Shown: positions 20,001 to 30,631, numbered from the stretch's first letter. The stretch: DNA of 64,000 bases from Symbiodinium natans (GCA_905221605.1 CAJNDS010001335.1:1113938-1177937); one strand, 5' to 3'. The notes: a model not told the origin generated them from the letters alone. Numbers and translations are program-made.

Positions 20001-21068
20001 TCACGTGCACACTTCTATGGAAAAGCAGAACGACGTGTGTTTGTCACACTTCCCGAGGGAGATGAAGCTCCCGGCTTTTGTGGTCTGTTGAAACGGACCA
20101 TGTATGGCACCCGTGATGCCTCAGCTGTATGGCAGAGATCGTACACAAGCCTGTTACGCAAGCACGGGTTTGTCGTGGGAAAAGCATATCCGTGTACCTT
20201 TTATCATGCCGAAGCCGACGTGAGATTATTGGTGCATGGGGATGATTTCCTAGTCTTGGCAGACGAAGATGGACATCGCTTTGTAGACAAAGTACTGTCT
20301 GAAGAGTACGAGTTCAAGTGTGATGGCCACATAGGACCTGAGTGCGAAAAGGACAGCATGACTGTCCTGAACCGGGTCGTGAGCTATGACAGCCAGACAG
20401 GAACTGTTACGTACGAAGCGGATCCAAGGCACGCGGAAGCCCTAGTGCGCGACCTTGGACTGGAGTCTGCGAAGGCGGCCAAAACGCCAGCAGAAAAGAA
20501 AAAGGGAAGTGACCTGAAAGCGATGCTTGAAGCACAGCCGTTGAATGCCGAACTTCAGAAAGCATATCGGTCTCATACGATGAGGGCAGCGTTCCTTGCG
20601 CAGGACCGTCCAGACATTGCCGAGGCTACGAAGAGCTTAGCACGGCACATGAAAGAACCCACAGAGTGGGCATGGGCCGATCTGAAGAGGCTTGTCCGCT
20701 ACTTACGCGGAAAACCACGGCTGATCTACGAGTACCACCCGCAACGGTTCAGCAAAGAGATTGTGATGTACTGCGACTCAGACCACGCTGGTTGCCTCAT
20801 CACGCGGAGGTCAACCACGGGACTAGTGACAATGCTTGGATCGCACTGCGTGAAACACTCAAGCAACGTGCAAAGCACGATCTCCCTCTCGAGTGGAGAG
20901 AGCGAGTTTTACGCTATAGTTCGAGCAGGGTCAATAGGTCTGTCGCTACAGGCGATGCTAGAAGACTGGGGATTAAAGGTCGGTCTGCGGATTCGATCTG
21001 ATTCCTCGGCGGCCCGAGGCACTACCCAGCGCCAGGGCCTGGGTCAAGCACGCCACGTGCAAACCAAG
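17067..21068 (+). CDS. Integrase, reverse transcriptase and RNase H polyprotein
   Basis: An uninterrupted frame of about 1,330 codons. Integrase: zinc ligands H60, H65, C72, C75 (HEASGH...WCVHC) and catalytic D103 (LHMDYFF), D165 (LFSDNEHAL), E207 (NGIAEAAV). Reverse transcriptase: Asp at 19995 (LKLTDISRAHFYG), YGTRDASAVWQ, and catalytic HGDDF at 20235-20249. RNase H: CDSDHAG at 20772, then LSSGESEFYA and RSDSSAA. The order integrase-RT-RNase H defines Ty1/copia; HGDDF in place of the usual Y-DD is, from memory, common in dinoflagellate elements. ATG 17067 is only the first Met in frame; the natural product is a gag-pol fusion. It copies element RNA to DNA and inserts it. Confidence 0.92.
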
Positions 21069-21252
21069 ATACTTGTGGGTGCAAGAGAAAGTCGCCACGC
21101 GAGCTCTGGAGCTAGAGCGTGTAGGCACGGAGAAGAACTACTCCGACATCTGCACCAAACCAATGCCCGAAGTGGCAATGCTCAAACACCTCAAGAACAT
21201 GGGATTGCGTTTTCATGTTGGACGAGCCGGAGCAGCCAAACGGCTCGTGTGA
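21069..21252 (+). CDS. RNase H C-terminal end, after a 1-base frameshift
   Basis: The upstream frame runs on to 21296 with atypical residues, but the alternative frame from 21070 reads the usual copia end (YLWVQEKVATRALELERV, then NYSDICTKPM) and stops at TGA 21250. An extra A at 21069 after CCAAG accounts for the shift. It could be a real mutation or a sequencing indel. Confidence 0.75.
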
Positions 21253-21281
21253 AGCCAATGGGTCAAATGACCACCTGGCTT

Positions 21282-21289
21282 AGGAGGGG
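21282..21289 (+). promoter_or_regulatory. Polypurine tract
   Basis: AGGAGGGG directly precedes the 3' LTR, the position of the plus-strand DNA primer. Confidence 0.85.
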
Positions 21290-21412
21290 TGTTTAGATTT
21301 GTAGGTGTCACACAACATGTTTCACAATGAGTGAGCATACACATACGACATTGGCTCAAGCCGTCAAAAGTGATTGCACCTGCAGTGTTAGTTCTGCCTT
21401 AAACTCCGTTCA
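21290..21412 (+). repeat. 3' LTR
   Basis: Identical over 123 bp to the 5' LTR. Spliced-leader-like TTGGCTCAAG lies at 21351-21360. GGAGG at 21413-21417 is the right target duplication. Confidence 0.95.
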
Positions 21413-21815
21413 GGAGGCCGAATTCGATGCTTCGGAACACCTTTCGTAGCAAGGTGTTTTGGAGGCACGCGGCTTCTATAGAACCATATTTCCTAAACCC
21501 TCAGTAGCCCTAAACCCTAAACCCTAAACCCCTACACCCTGTCTCGTTTGCTCGTTTGCAAAGTGTTGTTTGTTAGTTTGACATTATATGTTTTTATTTA
21601 TGTTTGAATCTAGACCAACACCAATGGGTGATGATACATCGAGAAGCAGCAATTCTTTGTGAGTGTGACTCTTGTGATAGTACTTTTGACAGTACTACTC
21701 TATGACCAACCTTATCATTTCCAACTGCAGCAAGAGTATCCATATTCATACTTTTTTTCAAATCACATAAATCATTGGTTTTGAGTAAAAATAAAGATTT
21801 AGAAACCCAAAACGC
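21413..21815. other. Right flank of the retrotransposon
   Basis: Joining the flanks without the element gives CTGCCTCAG|GAGGCCGAATTC, an AG|G acceptor-like site. The next 60 bases are open on plus (about RPNSMLRNTFRSKVFWRH), so the insertion may have hit an exon start. A short CCCTAAA run (21494-21538) and AT-richer unique sequence follow, with nothing recognised. Confidence 0.4.
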
Positions 21816-21965
21816 CACACCCCACACCCCACACCCCACACCCCACACCCCACACCCCACACCCCAAACCCCAAACCCCAAACCCCAAACCCCAAACCCC
21901 AAACCCCAAACCCCAGACCCCAGATCCCAGACCCCAAACCCCAAACCCCAAACCCCAAACCACAA
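21815..21965 (-). repeat. ACCCCAC array passing into CCCCAAA array
   Basis: About seven ACCCCAC units then about thirteen CCCCAAA units (one CCCCAGA block). Both are 7-base relatives of CCCTAAA, each homogenised. Long frames here are repeat artefacts. Confidence 0.93.
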
Positions 21966-22014
21966 ACCAACACTGCAACACACGGGCTCATAACTCACAG
22001 CCAACTAAAGAGAG

Positions 22015-22205
22015 TTTAGGGTTTCGGGTTTATAGGATTTGGGGTTTAGGGTTTAGAGTTTATAGGGTTTAGGGTTTATGGTTTAGGGCGCCCTAAACCC
22101 TAAACCCTAATCCCTAAACCCTAAACCGTAAACCCTAAACCCTAAACCCTAAACCCTAAACCCTAAACCCTAAACCCTAAACCCTAAACCCTAAACCCTA
22201 AACGG
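22015..22205. repeat. TTTAGGG block facing a CCCTAAA block
   Basis: Degenerate TTTAGGG (22015-22087) directly followed by CCCTAAA (22090-22203), forming a hairpin-capable inverted pair. Confidence 0.92.
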
Positions 22206-23260
22206 CTCTAGGTTCAAAAACCCCAAAGCTAGGGTGCGTGGCCCGGCTTCATGATCTCCTGTTTAGGGCTTAAGGTTCTCAAGTATGTTCCCCTGTGTTG
22301 CATAGGGTATATAAGGGGTGTATATAAGGCCCCTTTTAAGGGTTCCTTGGGGCATAGAAGGGGTGTGTATAAGGCCCCTTTTAAGGGTCCATATGAAGGG
22401 ACCATGTAGCCACCCTAAGACAGGCGACTTTAGGAGGTGGATCGGGGACCTTGGGGGTGTCTAGAGCCTCACTTCCTGGCCTTCCAAACAGGGCCCTCAA
22501 CCCTGGCCTAAGAATTCAAACCTCCTTTGTGTAGGTTACTCCTATAAACCCCCTTGTAGAAATCTTGGGAACCTGCAAAACGCAGGCTGGGGGTTCCTCA
22601 GCCTTCAAAGCCCCAACGCCTCAGGTATCAAAAGGCCCCGCCCCCCATCGCCAAAGCCCCACACCGCTGAACCCTTAAAACCCCTACTTGATCCTCTGAA
22701 CCCTGCGTCCGAAACCCTTCAAGACAAAATGAACAGAAAGTGTACGTGGTATCATTCTGAATGTTCCGCGTGGTTTGTCTAAGCAAGCTGGGCACCGCAA
22801 CAAGCCCCGGCATGTGGTATCATCCTGAGCTTTCCTAGCTATTGTCTAAGCAAGCTGGGCACCGCAACAAGCCTCGTCACCAAGCCTCGTCACCAAGCCC
22901 CGTCACCAACAACGGTTCAAAAGTCGTAGTTTGAGACGGAAAACGTACTTCAACCTCTGTAATAGCGCTCTAATCCCTATGCATCATCATCACCATCATC
23001 GCAGGGATAGTCAGGAGTCAAAATACCAAGCATAAAAGCGACAATAGTTCCCGCAGAACGCTCCGAATCGAATGGAAGCCTCCAGTTACTTGACATGCTT
23101 GGTCGGGAGGTCGTAGCTGACATGAAAATCTCAAGGCCATGAACGCGGTGGGGCGTAGCAGGGCGTTTCAGCGTCTAAGAGTGCAGGGTAGTGCTCATCA
23201 AACACGCTCCCCCTCGACCTTAAAGGAAGCCCAATCCTGGTCGGGTGCAGGTTTGGGGTA
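22206..23260. other. Non-telomeric repeats, no gene recognised
   Basis: A TATATAAGG...GGCCCCTTTTAAGGG unit occurs twice in tandem (22308-22345 and 22361-22388), followed by GGGACCATGTAGCCACCCTAAGA (22399), shared with 26545 and 42245. A second duplication (TGTCTAAGCAAGCTGGGCACCGCAACAAGCC at 22776-22806 and about 22851-22881) is followed by CGTCACCAAGCC repeats. No coding signature. Confidence 0.6.
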
Positions 23261-23261
23261 T

Positions 23262-23310
23262 AAGGTTTAGGGTTTAGGGTTTAGGGTTTAGGGTTTAGGG
23301 TTTAGGGGTT
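23262..23310 (+). repeat. TTTAGGG array
   Basis: Six perfect units. Confidence 0.9.
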
Positions 23311-23513
23311 TTTAGGGTCTAAGGTTTTAGGGGTACCGTGCCAGTTGATGCACTTGTTCCTTTTAGGCCCCTGATTTTGTTGGAGGATGTTTAACCCCGA
23401 CCTGCCGTAAAACACTCCTCCATGCAGGCAGACGGTCTCCAGAACCGCGAGGGATAATCTCGCTGATGAGGGTTGACGCCCTCAACTTTTAGATGCCCCT
23501 GCAGCCGCGATAT

Positions 23514-23617
23514 ATGGTCACTTCTCTAAACGATGGTCCCTTTTTGGGGTTACGATTCTAACGCAGCCCCTCATATTTCGGGTACCCGAAAGGGACCATC
23601 ATATTGAGAACTCACCA
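23514..23617. mobile_element. MITE-like fold-back element, family M4
   Basis: Inverted arms ATGGTCACTTCTCTAAACG... and ...TATTGAGAACTCACCAT, with inner arms ATGGTCCCTTT / AAAGGGACCAT. About 104 bp, non-coding. A second copy is at 60394-60491, and fragments lie at 13486 (inside the retrotransposon filler) and 4500. Confidence 0.7.
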
Positions 23618-23985
23618 TATGCTGCAAGTCCGTTTTCGTGACTTTTTCGTCCCAGGCAGCGTTTTAGGTCCTTCAAGCCTGGCGACGGACCCTCTTGAGT
23701 CTTACAGTAGGCTTTAGGAAATAGCGTCCTTTGTTCCAGGCTAGGGTTTCAGGGTGTAGGCTACAACCCCAATGCGTACCCAAAAGTCATGACATCCGAA
23801 ACTCAGAAGAACCACCCTAAACCTAAACCCTAAACCCTCAACCCTACCCTAAACCCTAAACCCACTAGGGCAGAAATTATGGTGGAGGTCCAACGTTCGA
23901 ACCTTGAGGCTTCGCCTTCGTCGACTTTGTGGGGGTTCGTGGGGTTAGGGTTTAGGGTTTAAGGTTTGGGTTTATGGTTTAGGGT

Positions 23986-24222
23986 TTAGGGTTTAGGGGT
24001 CTCAGGCAGGTTCGCAGCAAAGTCGAACCTCAACAGTGGCGGAGTTTTGTCTGTCAGTAAAGTCTGTATAAACCCTAGTGCTTCTGCACAAGCTGACACA
24101 ATTTCCCTTGGTGTCTTGCTCGATTTGGCCCAACACAGGTCAGAAAAAAGATTCAGGATAGTTTCCACAGACAGTTGCTCGCAAACTTCCGTGGAAACGT
24201 TCTTATTGGTGCGGCTAATTCA
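23986..24222 (-). CDS. Candidate coding fragment, product unknown
   Basis: About 77 open codons on minus with a helical, well-mixed composition (VETILNLFSDLCWAK, then IVSACAEALGFIQTLL). A Met lies at the codon read from 24168. The opposite strand is also open for a similar length, so strand is not certain. No family recognised; TTTAGGG units border it at 23940-24000. If real it would be the only minus-strand gene seen. Confidence 0.3.
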
Positions 24223-24242
24223 GGGAAAGCATCCTATTGAAG

Positions 24243-24317
24243 TGTTATTGCTCTTTTGGTGTGTGCAAGACACATATGTGTGTATATATATATATGTACA
24301 TACACATACATACATGC

Positions 24318-24373
<56 letters not shown>

Positions 24374-24480
24374 CTATATGTGTACATATAGATATATATA
24401 TATATATATATTTATTTATTTATTGCATGTTCCACATATATACATATGTATCTAACTATATGTGTATATATATATGACTA
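24243..24480. repeat. TATG / CATA / TA simple-sequence tract
   Basis: Includes about 17 CATA units (24303-24371) between TATATA tracts. Open frames in it ([10 protein letters not shown]) are artefacts. Confidence 0.93.
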
Positions 24481-24603
24481 CTATGCAACATCATGAACGC
24501 AAACTCGGATGGGGCTTTGGGCACGAAACTCGATAGAGGCACAGAACCGCATCGATTGTTCACTCATCGTTTTACCTTGCCCCAGTGTGGTCTAAGCGAA
24601 GTG

Positions 24604-24717
24604 AAGCAGGGTTCATATTGCTGTTTTTGGTGAGTGGATATAAGGTTCCTTTTTTTGTATTGGCGAGTGTGTTTTTTGGGTGTCCTTCTGGGGATACAAG
24701 GAATATAAACCCTGCTT
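24604..24717. mobile_element. MITE-like fold-back element, family M3
   Basis: Perfect-core inverted ends AAGCAGGGTTYATATT / AATATAAACCCTGCTT around a T-rich core with GGGTGTCCTTCTGGGG. About 114 bp. A diverged second copy is at 42083-42190, about 70-75% similar by eye. Confidence 0.7.
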
Positions 24718-24880
24718 TGTGAACTGTTCATCGAACACCCCAACATGGTTCGCTGACCTTCGTTGTTCGCCCATCTCTGTGCTTATTCAGCTTTATCAGT
24801 GGCCACATACATACATATCTACATATACATATATATATATAGACATGCAGGATGCCGCATGTAAGCAGCCACCCTCGCAA

Positions 24881-25900
24881 GCTTAGTGTGAATAGTCGCA
24901 TCATGCGTTTGCCGCCCGAATGTTATTTCATCGCACCATTCGTGGTCGAACGTTCGACCCTCGAAGTCTCCAGGGTCGTTTATTTGACCCTCTAAGCCCC
25001 ACTGAAGCCCTCCCTATTCCTTTCAAGGTTTGGCTTGTTTATGGGATTTGGTCCAGATAGGGTTTAGGGTTTAGGGTGGAGGGTTTAGGGTTTAGTGTTC
25101 AGGGCTTAGGGTCCAACGTAGTGCCCTACGTCGATGTCCCGACAGCATGGAGGGTTGTGCCAGGCTCTGCTTTGACAGGATCAAAATGCTGACCTCCTGG
25201 GCCTCGTAATGCTTCGCACTGTGTGCACGCATCTGATGTCGCCGCGACGTATGCAGCGGATGGGAACGTATTGCACTCCGACAGCTTGATCTTAGGTCCT
25301 AGGCTCAGGGATGAGACCCCAAACCCTAAATAAACCAGGGGTTATTTTACACTAATAGTTTCAACCCTTTAGGGTTTAGGGTTTAGGGTTAAGGGTTTAG
25401 GGTTTAGGGTTTAGGGTGGCCATCGCAACAAAGATGGCGATGCCGAAAAGTCTGGAGTTTTCTGACGAACCTACGTAGCATTTCCGTTTGCACACTGTAG
25501 TCGCGCGCTATGCCCTTAGAAACCTAAAGCCCTAAACCCTAAACTCGAAACCCTAACCCAAGCTGTGGGCACTTGTTCGGGGGACAGGGTTTGGGGTTAG
25601 GGTTTCGGGTTCAGGGCAATTTATTTAGGATCTAGGGTTGACTCTAACGGATTTCTGAAACGAAAGTTACATGGTCCCTAAATATATTCCTTTACCTTCT
25701 TTAAAGGAACCTTTCTGGAGTACGGGCCTTCGGCTGGGGTAGAAACGGGGTATATAGCGGTTCCGGTTCCCCATTAAAGGGCCCATAGAAAAGGGACATT
25801 AGGAAAATGTTGTAATATAGTAATTTACTAACATGCTAATATGCTAACATATCCATATAACAACATAATCCTATACCCTTCAAAAAAGGAATCTAATATT
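24881..25900. other. Mixed unique sequence and short telomere-like blocks
   Basis: Telomere-like blocks at 25058-25115 and 25368-25416. A plus open stretch just after the second block (about 25418-25480, AIATKMAMPKSLEFSDEP) ends at GTAGCA and may be an exon. A TATATA-rich fold-back-like stretch with AAAGGGCCC motifs lies at 25670-25800. Nothing recognised. Confidence 0.4.
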
Positions 25901-25903
25901 GTA

Positions 25904-26225
25904 ATAATGTAGAAATGAAAATGTAAAAATGTAAAAATGTAAAAATGTAATAATGTAATAATGTAATAATGTAATAGTGTAATAATGTGATAATGTAATA
26001 ATGTAATAATGTAATAATGTAATAATGTAATAATGTAATATTGTAATAATGTAATAATGTAATAATGTAATAATGTAATAATGTAATAATGTAATAATGT
26101 AACAATGTAGTAATGTAATACTGTAATCATGTAACAATGTAATAATGAATAATGTAATAATGTATTACTGTGAAATAGATTAATGTAATCATTTAATCAT
26201 GGAATTCTGTAATAATGTAAAAATG
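25904..26225. repeat. AATGTAAT minisatellite
   Basis: An 8-base unit (AATGTAAT) tandemly repeated about 38 times with point variants. The minus-strand frames of up to 100 codons (LLHYYIIT repeats) are a consequence of the period. Confidence 0.95.
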
Positions 26226-26297
26226 CAATCAGGCAATTATATATTCCTAATATATTCCTTGGACAATAATGAATTCCAGTGTTTAGGATTTAGGAGG

Positions 26298-26318
26298 CCC
26301 CCCCCCCCCCCCCCCCCC
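26298..26318. repeat. C21 homopolymer
   Basis: Uninterrupted run of 21 C. CCCTGAA/CCCTAAA units follow it. Confidence 0.9.
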
Positions 26319-26676
26319 AACAAGCTGAACCCTGAACCCTGAACCCTAAACCCGAAACCCTGAACCCTAAACCCTAAACCCCCCCAACAAGCTGTGTTGG
26401 TGCAAGATGGCCCGCTGCATGCCGGAGGTGTTAGCGGCCGACGGCGCACAGCCTACGACCTGTGCAACTCTCTGCACCTGCCTTGTCGCTATCCCCCTCC
26501 CCCCCTCCCCCCCTCTTCGGGTTCTTCTTAAGGAATAGAAGTAAGGGGCCATGTAACTACCCTAAGACGCCCTACTCCCACACATGCACACGGACTTCAG
26601 CAAGCCACAGTTTAGGGTTGAGGGTTTGGGGTTAGAGTTTAGGGGAGAAAGCCAGGGCCCCTGGAGCACTAGTTAG

Positions 26677-26889
26677 ATGGTGTTTAGATTTGGCAAGAGT
26701 TTGTTGACAAGGATGCAGACCGCTCTTGTCGCCAGGGCCAAACGCCAGCGCTCCCACTGTGTAGAGTTTCGGTCTCAGGGCTTAACACGATTAGCCTCGG
26801 GAACTTGCAAAACTGCGGCAGTAGTCATGTTAGTTGCAATGACCCTAACCGTAAACCCTAAGCATTCAACCCAAAACCCAAAACCCTAA
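26677..26889 (+). CDS. Open frame of 70 codons, product unknown
   Basis: Starts MVFRFGKSLLTRMQTALVA, basic at first and then hydrophobic (AAVVMLVAMTLT), and ends in telomere-derived residues (NPKHSTQNPKP). The telomere-derived tail argues against a complete gene; the first part could be an exon. Confidence 0.25.
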   Translation: MVFRFGKSLLTRMQTALVARAKRQRSHCVEFRSQGLTRLASGTCKTAAVVMLVAMTLTVNPKHSTQNPKP

Positions 26890-28210
26890 ACCCCAAAGCA
26901 AACCCTCGTGTATGCGCATGGACGTTTGGCAGCAAGATAGCAGCGCAGGCCGACCTTCGGGTCTTGTCATAATTTGGTTTAGGGTTTTGGGGTTTAGGGT
27001 TTAGGGTTTTGGGGTTTAGGGTTTTGGGGTTTAGGGTTTGAGGTTTAGGGTTTACGATCAGTTTAGGGTTTAGGGTTGGGGGGGGTTCACTCAGAAGTAA
27101 GACAGCTCTTGTTCGCCCACCCTTCCCGCCGATCCTTAGGTTGCACTTGTACTGGCATGTCTTACTCCCTCAACCCTAAACCTGTTGCAAAGCTGTAAAC
27201 TCTGACCCAGGGTGGAAAGTGGTTTCATCATATGTCAGGCGGACGTATTGAGGCAGTGTTGAGTTTTTAGGCCTATTCGTAGGGCGACGAGGAAGTTGGA
27301 TGCATCCCAAACCCGAGACCTCAAACTCTAGCAGCATTTTCAGTGACAAGCTATGACCCCCTTAATTAAAGAATTTACCTTAAACTAAAATTTAAAAAGG
27401 GATCCTTAGTATGATTTAAGGTCTATTCCTTAAATCAGGGGTATTGGGCTCTGTGGCCCTGGCTAATGTTCTAGTTGCTGCCGCTGCCCCGGAGATGGGT
27501 TGGAGCTTCGCGAAACTGAAGTCCGCCCCCCCCCCCCCCCCCTTTAAGGTTTTGGGTTTAAGGTAGTGCAGTGGTACCCTTTTGCAAGGTTGTTGGTTTA
27601 AGGTTCCCTTGCAAAGTAGCCCTAAACCCTGAACCCTGAACCCTAAACCCTACTCCCAAAAAAGGGTACACTTATCATGGAATGCTTCCCGGGCTACCAA
27701 GCCCCCAGTTTAAGCAGATGCCACCCCTAAACCCTAAACACTAAGCCCTTATGTTGCTCATCTGGCACATATAAACATTCTTCTAGAGTTAAGCCCTAAG
27801 CCCTGAACCCTGAACCGTTTTTTTGCCTGGAAGTCTGTTACGCCCAAGCCCATGGCACTTTCCCAAACACGCTTAGGAGCCAAGCCATCTGTCTATCCCG
27901 AGAGGAGGCCCTGAGCCCTAAACACGACACCCTAACCCCAAACCCGTACGTACCATATAAAGCCTACGAATTGCTCAACAACACCCCAAAAACACAAATA
28001 TTCTTCCTTAAAAGGGTAATGTCGGATTATCATTCTTTTGGGCGGGGGTTCTTAGGCAAATAGTAGAAGCCCTTGCGTTGTCGCTGAGTCTCCGGCAATT
28101 CTTCGAGCTAGAGCGTCTAACCGTTAGACGCCAACTTCGGGGCAGTGCAGCGATTGCTTGGAGTGTTTGGAAGTGTTTGAAGTTTTGGAGGCTCTCGTGT
28201 TCTAGAGTGT
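26890..28210. other. Degenerate TTTAGGG/TTTTGGGG and dispersed repeats
   Basis: TTTAGGG/TTTTGGGG blocks 26970-27060; C18 homopolymer at about 27525-27542; GCAGTGGTACCC fold-back relative 27577-27705; TTCTTAGGCAAATAGTAG repeat at 28050. An open stretch of about 28 codons at 27435-27520 (VALANVLVAAAAPEM) and one of about 48 codons at 28069-28213 may be exons, unproven. Confidence 0.4.
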
Positions 28211-28630
28211 TTAAAACCCTAAACCCTAAACCCTAAACCCTAAACCCTAAACCTTTCCTTCATGATTCTTGGTTGTTTGTGCAACAGTTTCCTCCCATTT
28301 GAAAGCTGGAAGGTTGAATCTGAGAGTTCAACCCGGCCACACGAATTTCTGAGTCCTGAGAAGGTACCCGAAACCCTAAACCCCAAACCCTAAACCCTAA
28401 ACCCTAAACCCTAAACCCTAAACCCTAAACCCTAAACCCGAGGATTGGCGGCCGCAGATAGCCCTATGGCTTCTGCCAAAAAAGGCAAGCCGTTCTCCAG
28501 TGCTTCACTGCTGATGCGTTCTCTCGCAAGCCGAGATATACCCCTACAGTGTACAAGTACATAGTTAGACCTGACCCTAACCCTAAACCCTAAACCCTAA
28601 ACCCTAAACCCTAGACCCTAAACCCCAAAC
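28210..28630 (-). repeat. Three short CCCTAAA arrays around unique islands
   Basis: Arrays at 28213-28251, 28372-28438 and 28573-28632 alternate with islands of 100-130 bp, the same array-island pattern as the ABCG gene. Confidence 0.9.
28288..28363 (+). CDS. Candidate internal exon, product unknown
   Basis: Open from GCAACAG to GTACCC (25 codons): FLPFESWKVESES, then HEFLSPEK. Both ends look like splice sites and CCCTAAA arrays flank the island. The next island (28440-28562) is also open, with residues DSPMASAKKGKPFSS, and meets TAG, so the two might be consecutive exons. Confidence 0.35.
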
Positions 28631-29039
28631 CCCTGTTGCGAAGAAGTGCTTGCCTGCTTCTTCACTTCAGGTGCACATCTTCCCTTGCAAGAGTGTCATA
28701 AGCGCCTTCTGTAAAGATCTGTAAAGCCCATATTGTTGATAAGAGGCATTCAACCCAAAACCCTAAACCCAAAACTCTAAACCCAAAACCCTAAATCTTA
28801 GCAGCACCTACCCGCCTGCACCTGTGTTTAATATGCAGGCTCCCGCATGTCGGTTTTTTGGCATGCAACCGGAACCGGCCAGGGGGGAGGCCATTGAGGG
28901 TTGACAGCCTGCAAGCCAGAACGGCAGGTTCGCAACAGATTTGCACAGGAAGGGTTCAGGGTTCAGGGTTCAAGGTTCAGGGTTCAGGGTTTAGGGGTTA
29001 GGGTTTCGGGTTTCGGGTTTAGGGTTTGATGAGGTTTCA

Positions 29040-29875
29040 ATCGGTCTTAGTTTCTTACTGGCAATTTTGTTTTGTTTAGCTCTTGGCCTTCCTTCCCCCA
29101 CATCTGGGGTATCCAGCGATCCAGCCACACGTGGTCACTCACACCCTGTATTTGGAGTGGCCAGGCAGGCGCCGAGTGACCGCGAGGGCAGCAGACGCAG
29201 AACCCTGACGGTGGAACGCTAAGATTTGTCGTTCCCCACATTTATACTACTGACTTTTGACGTACAGCATGCGATGTGTTTAAACAAGTGCAGTGTCCCT
29301 GCAGATCTTTCGGGAAGCACAGGATTGGAGTTCAAGACGTTGCAAACGCAGTCGCCTTTGAAGGTGCTTGTCTATACTCTGTACCCACGAGATCTAAGAA
29401 TCACGAGAACTTAGTGAAAGTTTTGGGTTTAGTTGCCCAGTCTCAACGGACTCTACCTTGGGTCCCTTAAGGTGGTACCCTTGGCTTTGGGGACCCTTTT
29501 TTGAAGATGCCTAAGGCTTAACCCCCAAAAATCACACCACCGAAGACCCGACACAGTCAAAGGCACGTCAAAGAAACAGCGGAGACGATGGGAGACAAAG
29601 TGAGGCCCACGCAGACAAAGGGAGACAAGGGGAGAGAAAGGGAGACAAAGGGAGACAAGGAGCCCAGGAACCCGGCAACAGTCCTCAGAATGCCGGCAAT
29701 CCTTAAATGAATTCAGAACCCCAACAGTAGACTGTTTGAGGAAAGATGAAAGTGTACACTTTTTGGGGGGCTTATGAACTCAGCAACCAAGAAGGCAATA
29801 TAAGGGCCATAATAGGAGTAGAGTCATGCCCCCAGGCCAGGACCGGCAGCCCAGTAAGGGTTTAGGGTTTAGGGT
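29040..29875. other. Long non-telomeric island, several open frames
   Basis: Plus frames open at 29078-29222 (ends TAA) and 29276-29470 (MFKQVQCPCRSFGKHRIG..., ends TAA). A purine-rich GGGAGACAAA minisatellite (29590-29665) is also open. A GTGTACACTTTTTGGGG repeat (29749-29800) matches 10699-10745. Product not recognised; one or more real exons are possible. Confidence 0.35.
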
Positions 29876-29980
29876 TGGGATGGTCCCCTTTATATTAGCA
29901 GTCCTTAATGGGGATTATAATAGGGGGTACTGGACTATAATCCCAATTAAGGGCTGTTCGTAAAAGGGGGAACATCGCAA
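29876..29980. mobile_element. Family M1 MITE-like element inserted in a TTTAGGG run
   Basis: Inverted ends TTGGGATGGTCCCC / GGGGGAACATCGCAA. TTTAGGG units continue on both sides, so it moved into an existing telomere-like array. Confidence 0.72.
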
Positions 29981-30631
29981 GTTTAGGGTTTCGGGTGTTC
30001 ACTCAAGCCTCACGTGCGAATCGCTCGCTTGCAACGCCCTCACAAATATCAATGCCTTCGAGCCATGTGGTCAATCAAGATGTTTCAGGAATGTTCTTCG
30101 GAATCTAAAGCCCCAAGCTATGCAGGATCATGGCCTTTTTAGTCGATTTTGTTTGGTTTGTACTCTTTTTTTTACATACTTCGGGGGCAAAGGAAGGGGC
30201 TTCAGTCATGGGGCGGTGGGTTTCACTTGTCAAGTCTCAACGATGCCATGGTCTGGTGTAATTTGGGTGGGCTTGGGAGGGTTCTACCCTAAACAAGAGC
30301 ATCCCTATGATTCCCAGTAAGACCCTTGTGTGTTAGGATTAAGGCCCTTGTGTGTTAGGATTTTTCATACCTTTTTACCCCTCCCCCCCCCCCCCCCCCC
30401 CCGGGCACCCCGTTTTCACTTCGGCTGGCTGTCTGGCATTTTGGAAGGCTTCCTTCCCTAGTCCAGAAACCCCTCGAAGGTCTGAACCCTTTGGAGGGCC
30501 TGAAATCTGCACTCTTAGCCCTACATGAACTGCCAAGCCCCCCAAAACCCATGCAGCCCAGTAGAATACCTTACAAGCCTTGAATTCAAAACGATCACAT
30601 TCCACACCTGCAACAAACGTGGGAAGCCAGG
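29981..30631. other. Unique stretch with C22 homopolymer, no gene recognised
   Basis: Open frames overlap on both strands (for example plus 30120-30320), none convincing. The poly-C run is at about 30381-30402. Confidence 0.4.

Larger units (their letters stand above)
11884..21412 (+). mobile_element. Full-length Ty1/copia-type LTR retrotransposon, 9.53 kb
   Basis: Bounded by identical 123-bp LTRs (TG...CA), a GGAGG target duplication, a primer site starting immediately after the 5' LTR and a polypurine tract immediately before the 3' LTR. Internal order is gag, protease, integrase, reverse transcriptase, RNase H, that is Ty1/copia and not gypsy. Identical LTRs suggest recent insertion, yet gag is interrupted by an inversion with telomere-like filler and pol has several frame changes. 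This copy is therefore unlikely to be autonomous unless those breaks are assembly errors. At 9.5 kb it is longer than a usual 5-6 kb copia element, mostly because of a charged region of about 900 residues between zinc knuckle and protease. Confidence 0.95.

Noticed and set aside
21594-22004. Frames of GVWGLGF repeats
   Set aside because: Encoded by the CCCCAAA/ACCCCAC arrays.
24237-24477. Frames rich in HTYIHTYI
   Set aside because: Encoded by a CATA/TA microsatellite.
25828-26137. Minus-strand frames of 70-100 codons (LLHYYIIT repeats)
   Set aside because: Result of an 8-base minisatellite whose three-unit period is 24 bases, so all frames stay open.
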